Shown: positions 1 to 5,767 of the stretch, one piece after another
How the letters are laid out: every line of letters starts with the position of its first letter
Position numbering within the stretch: position 1 is the first letter of the stretch
DNA from: Capsulimonas sp.
Lineage (GTDB): Bacteria > Armatimonadota > Armatimonadia > Armatimonadales > Capsulimonadaceae
Assembly: GCA_025963815.1 (NCBI GenBank)
Contig: JAOQAA010000175.1
Span: 1 to 14,632, forward strand
Length of the DNA stretch: 14,632 nucleotides
Reading direction: 5' to 3'
The notes under the pieces: generated by a model
Told to the model about the DNA's origin: nothing
The model's input: only the letters and a program-made list of their open reading frames with translations
The model's database searches: none
Program-made: the position numbers and the translations under genes

Positions 1-172
1 CCCGGCCCCAGTCCGAGTTCTGACTGGTGAAACCGGTGAAGTCCGATAGCCAATCCGCCTGATGGAAGGAGAAGTCCGCCGCCAGGGAAGGGGAGGCGGT
101 CGCGGCGAGCGCAAGCGTCGCCAAATAAGGGGCGAGAGATCGCCCCGAGAGGCGTGGTAAGGCAAGCTTCAT
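1..172 (-). CDS. Secreted protein, N-terminal fragment (cut by window edge)
   Basis: The minus strand from ATG at 172 reads open to the window edge (57 codons). The translation starts MKLALPRLSGRSLAPYL, has a hydrophobic Ala/Leu stretch and a likely signal-peptidase site near 'SLAA-DF', then continues DFSFHQADWLSDF into the mature part. An AGGAG Shine-Dalgarno lies 9 bases before the ATG, which supports this start. The fragment is too short to assign a family. It is divergent from the Tat-exported gene at 412, with 239 bases between them, and I found no convincing promoter on its own strand. Being a secreted protein is an inference from the leader only. Confidence 0.6.
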   Translation of the reverse strand, partial: MKLALPRLSGRSLAPYLATLALAATASPSLAADFSFHQADWLSDFTGFTSQNSDWGR

Positions 173-324
173 GATGCTGAACTCCTGTGTGTGCAGTAGA
201 AGAGAGTCGAGCTGCCGGCGCGAACGCCGATCTTTCGATGGTCTTGCTTGATCGCAAAAGGAACACTGCACAATCGATGCCAACGTGCGAAGAGAATCGA
301 TCAATAATCTGAACGTATCTCGAC

Positions 325-353
325 TAGACAGTCTGCTCTCACGCGTTTATACT
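325..353 (+). promoter_or_regulatory. Sigma70-type promoter for the TIM-barrel gene
   Basis: TAGACA (325-330) and TATACT (348-353) are separated by exactly 17 bases, a near-consensus -35/-10 pair. Transcription would start near 360, leaving a leader of about 50 bases with GGAGA at 399-403 before the ATG at 412. No operator-like palindrome overlaps it. Confidence 0.65.
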
Positions 354-411
354 GTGCATAGCTTACGCACGCAACGCACGCGCTCGGCGCGTCGTCTCGG
401 AGAACCAATCG

Positions 412-1323
412 ATGTCCCAACATTCTGCTCAAACCACTCGCCGGGGCTTTCTCACGCAGGCGGCCGCCTTATCGCTGACAGCGGCGGGGCTGTCGCTGCC
501 CCAAGTGGGCGAGGCTGCCCCAGCAGCGCCGCCGCCGAAGTACACGCTGTCGGTCAATCTGGAGCTGATGTTTCCGGGCGATATGCCGTACGAGCAGCGC
601 TTGCAGATCGCCGTGGATGCGGGGGCGAAGGCGTATTCGTTTTGGGGGCATGAGGGGAAGCCGCTGGAGAAGATGCGGGCGATCCAGGACAAGTCGGGGA
701 TTAAGTGCGCGTCGATCATCGGGCCGACGAAAACCGGGTGGGGAACGGGGCTGACGAAGACGGGCGAAGAGAAGGCGTTCCTGGACGACTTCGCCGAATC
801 GGTCAAGGTCGCGAAGACGCTGGGCGCGGAAAATTTGATCACATTTGTCGGCGCGACGCAGCCGGATATTCCGTGGCGAACGCAGCAGGATCAGATTGTC
901 GCGGGCCTGCGCAAAGCCGGGGATCTGGCGGGCACGGCGGGCGTTTACGCGACGCTGGAGCCGCTGAACGGGGTCGAGAACGGCCAGATGGCGATGATCA
1001 CCAGCGCCCGCGCGTATGAGATTGCGAAGGAGACGAGCCACGAGCGCGTCAAGGTCGATTTTGATCTGTACCATCGGCAGCTTGGGGAGGGGAACCTGCT
1101 CGATACCCTCAAAGAAGGGATCGCGAAGGGCTATGTGCGGTTTGTCGAAGTCGGGGACGTGCCGGGGCGGTTCGAGCCGGGCACGGGCGAGGTGAACTAT
1201 CCTCGGATCTTTCAGGTACTGCGCGAGGTGGGATACGCGGGCTACATCGGCATGGAGCATCGGACAACGAACACGCCGAAGGAAGCGTTCGACAAGGTGA
1301 AAGCTCTCGCGGGGCTTGTGTGA
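412..1323 (+). CDS. Tat-exported TIM-barrel protein, hydroxypyruvate isomerase-like (sugar phosphate isomerase/epimerase family)
   Basis: The 303-residue product starts with a twin-arginine signal (TTRRGFLTQAA around R10-R11, then a hydrophobic segment to about residue 35), so it is probably folded in the cytoplasm and exported. The rest is a xylose-isomerase-like TIM barrel. The C-terminal half closely follows the hydroxypyruvate isomerase (Hyi) pattern: a YATLEPLN strand with E183, KVDFDLYHRQ with D218 and H221, EGNLLDTL, then GRFEPGTGEVNYPRIF and a final IGMEH strand with E282. E183 and E282 sit where Hyi has its two catalytic glutamates. Known Hyi enzymes interconvert hydroxypyruvate and tartronate semialdehyde in the cytoplasm; export makes that exact role uncertain, and another sugar epimerisation or isomerisation is possible. 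GGAGA 8 bases upstream supports the ATG at 412. It looks monocistronic, since a large hairpin element follows. Confidence 0.85.
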   Translation: MSQHSAQTTRRGFLTQAAALSLTAAGLSLPQVGEAAPAAPPPKYTLSVNLELMFPGDMPYEQRLQIAVDAGAKAYSFWGHEGKPLEKMRAIQDKSGIKCASIIGPTKTGWGTGLTKTGEEKAFLDDFAESVKVAKTLGAENLITFVGATQPDIPWRTQQDQIVAGLRKAGDLAGTAGVYATLEPLNGVENGQMAMITSARAYEIAKETSHERVKVDFDLYHRQLGEGNLLDTLKEGIAKGYVRFVEVGDVPGRFEPGTGEVNYPRIFQVLREVGYAGYIGMEHRTTNTPKEAFDKVKALAGLV

Positions 1324-1348
1324 GATCTGACAAACGCCGCCCGGAATT

Positions 1349-1486
1349 GCCCGGCGATTGAAATCGCGGCTAGAAGTGCACGATGTGCCCCTCCGGGCAC
1401 TCCAGAAACCCTGCGTTGACGTTTCCTCTCTGGAGTCGGCGGAGGCCGACATCGTGAACTTCTAGCCGCGATTTCAATCGCCGGGC
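1349..1486. repeat. 138-nt inverted-repeat (REP/MITE-like) element
   Basis: Arms at 1349-1386 and 1449-1486 are 38 bases each and match at 37 of 38 positions as inverted repeats, one internal mismatch aside. The next 20 bases inward (1387-1406 against 1429-1448) also pair at 14 of 20, leaving a loop of about 22 bases. Each arm carries a smaller palindrome of the form GCGATTGAAATCGC. It lies between the stop of the TIM-barrel gene and rnhA. It has no U-run, so it is not a normal terminator, though it could stabilise the 3' end of the upstream mRNA. No open reading frame or transposase lies inside. Mobility is an inference. Confidence 0.8.
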
Positions 1487-1552
1487 GCTCTGATATCCGT
1501 CAGGCGTCAATTTGGAGCCGTGACGTTCCCTGCACGGGGTATCATAAACCCC

Positions 1553-2053
1553 GTGAATACATCATCAACCGAACAAAAGCATATTGAGATTTTTACCGAC
1601 GGCGCGTGTACGGGCAACCCGGGGCCGGGAGGCTATGGCGTGATTGTCACGCAGGACGGCGAGTCAACGGAGCTGTCGGGCGGCTTCCGGCGGACGACGA
1701 ACAATCGTATGGAGCTGATCGCGGCCATCGTCGGCCTTCAGGCATTGGAGAGCCCGAGCAAGGTCACGCTTTATACGGACTCGCAGTATCTGGCGAATGG
1801 AATCAGCAAGGGATGGGCGAAGAAGTGGCGATCCAATAATTGGATGCGCACGCCCAAGGATCCGGCGATCAATCCCGACCTGTGGGCAACGCTGCTCGAC
1901 CTGTGCGACCGGCATCAAGTGACGTTCCAATGGGTGCGCGGCCACGCCGGCCATACCGAAAACGAGCGCTGCGACCGTCTATCCGTCGCGGCGGCGGGAG
2001 GTCGGGACCTTCCCCCCGACCACGTTTACGAGAAGCAGCCCGCGAAGCGGTAA
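1553..2053 (+). CDS. rnhA: Ribonuclease HI
   Basis: RNase HI cleaves the RNA strand of RNA:DNA hybrids in the cytoplasm (R-loops, RNA primers). The full catalytic set is visible: FTDGACTGNPGPGG (D16), NNRMELIAAI (E54), LYTDSQY (D76) and VRGHAGHTENERCD (H131, D141), numbered from GTG 1553. The product is 166 residues, close to the E. coli enzyme (155). Start choice is uncertain. GTG at 1553 puts the first beta-strand about 10 residues in, as usual for the family. An in-frame GTG at 1520 would add 11 residues, but its GGAG is only 2 bases away. Neither has a well-placed Shine-Dalgarno. TATCAT at 1540-1545 would start transcription at about 1552-1553, so a leaderless mRNA is possible. It is convergent with the next gene, with 10 bases between stops. 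Confidence 0.95.
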   Translation: MNTSSTEQKHIEIFTDGACTGNPGPGGYGVIVTQDGESTELSGGFRRTTNNRMELIAAIVGLQALESPSKVTLYTDSQYLANGISKGWAKKWRSNNWMRTPKDPAINPDLWATLLDLCDRHQVTFQWVRGHAGHTENERCDRLSVAAAGGRDLPPDHVYEKQPAKR

Positions 2054-2063
2054 TGGACGGATG

Positions 2064-2891
2064 CTACGGCGCCGAGAGCTTGTCGAGCATTCGCTTTGCT
2101 TCCTCGGCGCCCAGCGGTGTGTCGTCCGCCGGGCTTTTTGGCGTGTAATAGAAGTAGTATGTGTCGAAGCTCCGGTGCTGGAGCTGCAGCGAATACTGAA
2201 AGAGATAGTATTTGAGCGCCTCGGGATCGGCCCCGGGGAGAGACAGTGATGGCGGGACGGCGATCAGCAGCCCCAGAAGACAAACGCTGGGATCGTTTGG
2301 TGCAGCCGGGCTTGGCGTCGGAAGCCGATTGTATCGTTCCAACTGGCCTCCTGGAGGCGCGATATTGAGCACGCGAGGCCGGATCCCCGTGCGGCGCATG
2401 TGGCTATTCCAGGCGTCTTTCAGTGCAGGGTCGTATTGAGCCTCGCGTCCCATCTCCTCCGTGCGCACGTCCACGATATCCTCTGATTTGAGTGTGGCAA
2501 GCAGGTCCTGCATTGCGTTCAGGCGTCCCGGAGGCGCCGAGAAATCCGCGCCCTCAACAATCTTATCCAATGCATATCCGTAATGCTGACCACGGCGCAG
2601 AACCATGCTGACGCTAACAAGCATCGGGCGGGATACATAGGCGCTGGCAAAAGCGAACAGGACAAGCAAGAAGGTCAATCCCAAAATCAAGAAAATGACG
2701 TTGGGATCGAGTTCACCGCCTCCGCCCGACGAGCCATCGCCGCCGGCAGCTCCCCCTCCGCCGCCCCCACCTCCTCCGCCGCCGCCGCCTCCACCGCCAC
2801 CCCCGCCGCCACCCCCGCCGCCTTGGGCGTAGCTGACGATGGGCAGGAGAAGGGCGAGCAATATGTACGGGAGCGAGTGATGAAGTTTCAT
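2064..2891 (-). CDS. Membrane protein with signal peptide and poly-glycine tract, possibly DUF1517-like
   Basis: The start is set at ATG 2891, where an AGGG site lies 7 bases upstream and a signal peptide begins (MKLHHSLPYILLALLLPIVSYA). A longer frame starts at 2948 but would bury that leader. Order of parts: signal peptide 1-22; uninterrupted run of 24 glycines 24-47, then a Gly/Ser/Asp linker to 60; transmembrane segment about 65-87; soluble C-terminal domain about 90-275. The Gly-rich head, single membrane span and late 'CLLGLLIAV...YYFYYTPKSPADDTPLGAEEA' segment recall the DUF1517 family, but I cannot confirm membership. No catalytic motif is evident and the function is unknown. It is divergent from the ThuA-like gene (102 bases apart) and convergent with rnhA. 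Confidence 0.75.
   Translation of the reverse strand: MKLHHSLPYILLALLLPIVSYAQGGGGGGGGGGGGGGGGGGGGGGGGAAGGDGSSGGGGELDPNVIFLILGLTFLLVLFAFASAYVSRPMLVSVSMVLRRGQHYGYALDKIVEGADFSAPPGRLNAMQDLLATLKSEDIVDVRTEEMGREAQYDPALKDAWNSHMRRTGIRPRVLNIAPPGGQLERYNRLPTPSPAAPNDPSVCLLGLLIAVPPSLSLPGADPEALKYYLFQYSLQLQHRSFDTYYFYYTPKSPADDTPLGAEEAKRMLDKLSAP
2751..2822 (-). repeat. Glycine-codon tract with 12-bp tandem repeat
   Basis: These 72 bases encode 24 consecutive glycines using all four glycine codons, so the tract is not a pure microsatellite. Within it GCCACCCCCGCC occurs twice in tandem (2796-2807 and 2808-2819, plus-strand reading), which points to growth by in-frame duplication. Confidence 0.85.
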
Positions 2892-2993
2892 GGCGAATCC
2901 CTGTACGTCTGCTATACTACTCACGAACGATAAAATATGATACCGCAATTTTTACAGGCAAGCAAAGGCTGTGATCGCGAAAGGAAGCGTACA

Positions 2994-3773
2994 ATGGTGT
3001 GGAAGCGTGGCATTGGTCTAATTGTGCTGATGATGATGTGGGCGACCCTGGCGCAGGCGGCGCCGTCGAAGCGGGTGCTGGTGGTGACCGTGACCAAGGG
3101 GTTTCGGCACGATGTGATCCCCACGGCGGAGCGTATCTTAGGGGAGATCGGCGTGCGGGACGGCGACTTCCAGGTGGATTACGCGCGCACGGATGAAGAG
3201 GTGGCGGTCAAGATGACGGCCGTTGCGCTGCGCGCCTACGACGCCGTGATCTTCGCGGAAACCACCGGCGACCTGCCTCTTCCAGACCGTCAGGCGTTTC
3301 TTGACTGGATCCGCGAGGGCCATGGGTTTATCGGCATCCACAGCGCGGCGGATACCTTCCATGGCTTTACTCCGTATCTGCAAATGCTCGGCGGCGAGTT
3401 CAAGCAGCACGGCGATCAGGTTCGGGTGCAGTGCCACGTGGCCGACCAGAAATTTCCAGCGACAGCGGGGATGGGCATCCTGCGGGAAGTGCCGCTGGAG
3501 GAGATCTATCAATTCCAGAACTTCGAAGCCAGCCAGGTCCATCTGCTGCTTTATTTAGACAAGCACCCGAATGACGGGACGCCTGGCCTCTACCCGATCG
3601 CCTGGAACCGCAGTTACGGCAAGGGCCGCGTGTTCTACACGGCCCTCGGCCATCGGGAGGACATCTGGAGCGCCGCCTGGTATCAGAACCATCTGCAGGG
3701 TGGCATCCGTTGGGCGCTGGGCCTAGCGAAAGGCGACGCCAAGCCGCGCCCGCTGCCAGTGATCGCGAAGTAG
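2994..3773 (+). CDS. Secreted ThuA-like domain protein
   Basis: The 259-residue product has a signal peptide (MVWKRGIGLIVLMMMWATLAQA) followed by one ThuA-like domain, a class I glutamine-amidotransferase-like flavodoxin fold found in proteins linked to sugar (trehalose) use. Typical segments are KRVLVVTVTKGFRHD near the start, a 'YDAVIFAETTGDL' strand, GHGFIGIHSAADTFHG, LGGEFKQH and the closing YPIAWNRSYGKGRVFYTALGH. The biochemical role of the family is poorly defined, so no reaction is assigned. ATG 2994 is preferred over an upstream in-frame ATG at 2937: it begins the signal peptide and has AAGGA 8 bases ahead. Its stop is 2 bases from the stop of the convergent Pit gene, leaving no room for a dedicated terminator. 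TATGAT at 2936-2941 may be its -10 box, but the -35 is weak. Confidence 0.9.
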   Translation: MVWKRGIGLIVLMMMWATLAQAAPSKRVLVVTVTKGFRHDVIPTAERILGEIGVRDGDFQVDYARTDEEVAVKMTAVALRAYDAVIFAETTGDLPLPDRQAFLDWIREGHGFIGIHSAADTFHGFTPYLQMLGGEFKQHGDQVRVQCHVADQKFPATAGMGILREVPLEEIYQFQNFEASQVHLLLYLDKHPNDGTPGLYPIAWNRSYGKGRVFYTALGHREDIWSAAWYQNHLQGGIRWALGLAKGDAKPRPLPVIAK

Positions 3774-3775
3774 CG

Positions 3776-4768
3776 TCAGAGATGCTTGAGCATCAGCGCC
3801 ATTAGCCCGCCGACAAGACCGGCGCCGGGGATGGTGAACACCCACGCCAGCACGATATTCGTGGCCGTTCCCCAGCGGACCATGTGCGCCCGGCGCGTCG
3901 CGCCGACGCCCAGGATCGATGAGGCAATGACGTGCGTGGTCGAGATCGGGATCCCAAAGTGGGTCGCGACCATGATCACGCCCGCCGCCGCCGTCTCGGC
4001 CGCGAAACCGTGCGCGGGCGTCAGATCCACCAGCTTGCTGCCCATCGTTTTAATGATCCGCCAGCCGCCTAGCCCCGTGCCCGCCGCCATTGCGGCCGCC
4101 GAAGTCAGGACGACCCACAGCGGAACCGGAGCGTCGGAGGGGAGCAGATGGGCGCTGATCAGGGCGAGGGTGACGATCCCCATCGTCTTTTGCGCGTCGT
4201 TCGATCCATGGGAAAAGGCCATGAACGCCGCCGAAACAAGCTGTAAGCGCCGGAAGGCGCGCATGGTCGGGGTGAATGGGCGGTCCTGCACCACACGGAG
4301 CAGCCCGCGCATCAGCAGATACGCCACGCCGAAGCCCAGCAGAGGCGATGTGATCAGGGCGACCACGGTCTTCGTGATGCCCTCGACGTGGATCGAACTG
4401 GGCCCGAAGGCGAAGAGCGCTGCGCCCACCAGCCCGCCGATCAAGGCGTGCGACGATGACGATGGCAGCCCCAGCCACCATGTCAGCAAGTTCCACGCGA
4501 TGGCTCCGATCAGCGCCGCCCCGACAATCGGGAGGGTCACGAGATGCGCGTCCACCAATCCCTTGCCGATAAAGTGCGCCACGGCCGTGCTGATGATCGC
4601 GCCGATGAAGTTGAGAACGGCGGCCATCGCCACGGCTTTGCCCATGGAGAGGGCGCGGGTGGTGACGGTGGTCGCGATGGCGTTCGCGGCGTCGTGAACG
4701 CCGTTCGAGAAGTCAAAACCAAGGGCCAGGACGACGATGATCCCGATCCATAAATGCGTATGGTCCAA
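3776..4768 (-). CDS. Inorganic phosphate transporter, Pit family
   Basis: This is a polytopic inner-membrane phosphate permease of the Pit/PiT family (low-affinity uptake of metal-phosphate coupled to cation movement). The 330 residues show the family's internal duplication: motif 1 around residues 22-29 (NGVHDAAN) matched by HGSNDAQK at 187-193, and LPSSSSHALIGG (101-112) matched by IPISTTHVIASS (273-284). At 330 residues it is on the short side for the family, without a long central cytoplasmic loop. The start is TTG at 4768, with AGGA 7 bases upstream; no nearby ATG fits in frame. It is 26 bases downstream of the DUF47 gene on the same strand, a standard pit accessory operon, and convergent with the ThuA-like gene. 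Phosphate-responsive control is plausible from the repeat at 5464-5485. Confidence 0.93.
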   Translation of the reverse strand: MDHTHLWIGIIVVLALGFDFSNGVHDAANAIATTVTTRALSMGKAVAMAAVLNFIGAIISTAVAHFIGKGLVDAHLVTLPIVGAALIGAIAWNLLTWWLGLPSSSSHALIGGLVGAALFAFGPSSIHVEGITKTVVALITSPLLGFGVAYLLMRGLLRVVQDRPFTPTMRAFRRLQLVSAAFMAFSHGSNDAQKTMGIVTLALISAHLLPSDAPVPLWVVLTSAAAMAAGTGLGGWRIIKTMGSKLVDLTPAHGFAAETAAAGVIMVATHFGIPISTTHVIASSILGVGATRRAHMVRWGTATNIVLAWVFTIPGAGLVGGLMALMLKHL

Positions 4769-4794
4769 ACAGAAATCCTTTGTGCGCGCGAAGA

Positions 4795-5415
4795 CTAGCT
4801 GTTCTTGACGGCGATGGTTTGGAGAACGTCGGCAACGTCCTCGCAGCGGTCCAGCGCCGTCTCCAGGTGGTCGTACACCTCACGCCATTTCAAGATGGTC
4901 ACGGCGTCGTGACCCTCGCTGAACAGCGCCCGCAGCGCCTGCCGGTTGATGGAATCGCCCTGGTTCTCCAGCGCGTTGATCACGACGCACGGGTCGAGAA
5001 TGCCCCGGATATCCCCGAAGTTGCGCAGACCGGTCACACCCTGCCGAATCTGCTGCGCGGCGTTCACGATCAGCGTCGCGATCTCCAGGCTGCGCGGAAC
5101 GGCGTTGGGGATGCTGTAAAGGATCATCCGGTCCACGGCGGACTCGGTGTAGTCGAGCACGTCATCCATGACATGGGTCAGCGCCAGAACGTCCTCGCGG
5201 TCGAGCGGCGTGACGAACGTCTTGTTGAGCCGATCCATCGCCTCGTGGACGATCTGGTCGGCTTCATTCTCCAGGATCCGAAGGCGCGACGCGGCCTCCT
5301 CCAAACGACTGTAGTCCTGAAGTGTATCCTCTAGTACCTCGGCTGCGAGGACGACTTTCTCGGCGAGACGGTCGAACAGGTCGAAGAATTTCTCTTCGCG
5401 CGGCAGTAAACGCAT
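4795..5415 (-). CDS. DUF47 family protein (PhoU-like), Pit accessory
   Basis: DUF47 proteins are alpha-helical, cytoplasmic, PhoU-related proteins nearly always encoded next to Pit transporters and thought to modulate them. The 206 residues have the expected acidic, metal-binding-type motifs in two pseudo-repeats: LENEADQIVHEAMDRL (about 48-63), TPLDREDVLAL and MDDVLDYTESAVDRM (69-97), then ALENQGDSINRQA (148-160), EVYDHLETALDRCEDVADVL (179-198). Length fits the family. ATG 5415 has AAAGG upstream (AGG 9 bases away). It is first in the operon with the Pit gene. The exact 11-bp tandem repeat 49-70 bases upstream of the start is a candidate PhoB/PhoP-type regulator site. Confidence 0.92.
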   Translation of the reverse strand: MRLLPREEKFFDLFDRLAEKVVLAAEVLEDTLQDYSRLEEAASRLRILENEADQIVHEAMDRLNKTFVTPLDREDVLALTHVMDDVLDYTESAVDRMILYSIPNAVPRSLEIATLIVNAAQQIRQGVTGLRNFGDIRGILDPCVVINALENQGDSINRQALRALFSEGHDAVTILKWREVYDHLETALDRCEDVADVLQTIAVKNS

Positions 5416-5463
5416 GCAAAATCGCCTTTCTTGAGTCCGCGCCTCACTGGGCGGAATCTCAAG

Positions 5464-5485
5464 CTCTTAACATTCTCTTAACATT
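5464..5485. promoter_or_regulatory. Candidate Pho box (exact 11-bp tandem repeat)
   Basis: CTCTTAACATT occurs twice back to back with no mismatch. The core reads CTTAACAT-N3-CTTAACAT, very close to the cyanobacterial Pho-box unit (CTTAACCT with 3-base spacers), and also TTAACA-N5-TTAACA as in Bacillus PhoP boxes. The 11-base period is what tandem-binding OmpR-family regulators such as PhoB/PhoP require. It lies just upstream of the DUF47-pit operon. The CTTAAC strand points away from that operon (towards the tRNA), so orientation is the weak point. I see no third unit in either direction. Confidence 0.6.
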
Positions 5486-5545
5486 TTACTCGAAGAACGC
5501 CAGAAGTCGCGCTAAGATTTCTTAAGGATTTCCTGGGGCAATCAC

Positions 5546-5574
5546 TTGCATTTTCCGAAACCGTGTGCTAGAAT
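5546..5574 (+). promoter_or_regulatory. Promoter of tRNA-Ser
   Basis: TTGCAT (5546-5551) and TAGAAT (5569-5574) are 17 bases apart. Predicted transcription start is about 5581, giving a leader of roughly 24 bases before the mature tRNA 5' end at 5605. Confidence 0.7.
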
Positions 5575-5604
5575 ATCTCTGCGGAACCCAACTTCCTCTT
5601 TTGA

Positions 5605-5698
5605 GGAGTCTTACCCAAGTTGGCTGAAGGGGCGGGTTTGCTAAACCTGTAGGGGGGCGCAAGCTCCCGCGAGAGTTCGAATCTCTCAGACTCCGCCA
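5605..5698 (+). tRNA. tRNA-Ser (anticodon GCU)
   Basis: A full cloverleaf can be drawn by hand. Acceptor stem GGAGTCT (5605-5611) pairs with AGACTCC (5688-5694), followed by discriminator G and an encoded CCA (5696-5698). The anticodon stem CGGGT/ACCTG encloses loop TTGCTAA, so the anticodon is GCT, decoding AGC/AGU serine codons. A long class II variable arm (GGGGGGCGCAAGCTCCC region) is typical of tRNA-Ser. The T arm is GAGAG-TTCGAAT-CTCTC. Length is 94 bases with CCA. It has its own promoter and terminator and no adjacent tRNA. Confidence 0.97.
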
Positions 5699-5705
5699 GA
5701 AAATC

Positions 5706-5739
5706 AAAAGGCATCCTAGAAAACTAGGATGCCTTTTTT
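5706..5739 (+). terminator. Intrinsic terminator after tRNA-Ser
   Basis: A 14-bp perfect stem (5706-5719 with 5724-5737), AAAA loop, GGCATCC-type core and a run of six T. Because the stem also begins with AAAA, it can serve transcripts from the opposite strand, though the DUF4139 gene ends over 20 bases further on (stop at 5768, minus strand) and reads towards it. It is therefore a likely bidirectional terminator. Confidence 0.95.
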
Positions 5740-5767
5740 CTTGAGTCGTTAGTCTATACAGAGTTCT

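Noticed and set aside
469..1452. 327-codon minus-strand frame over the TIM-barrel gene and repeat
   Set aside because: Arg-rich translation antisense to the Tat-exported protein, partly reading through the inverted repeat.
1349..1486. Long hairpin as a rho-independent terminator of the 412 gene
   Set aside because: No T-run follows the stem, and the arms are far longer than needed; a repeat element explains it better.
3786..4697. 303-codon open frame opposite the Pit gene
   Set aside because: The minus-strand reading has the duplicated Pit signature; this one does not resemble a protein.
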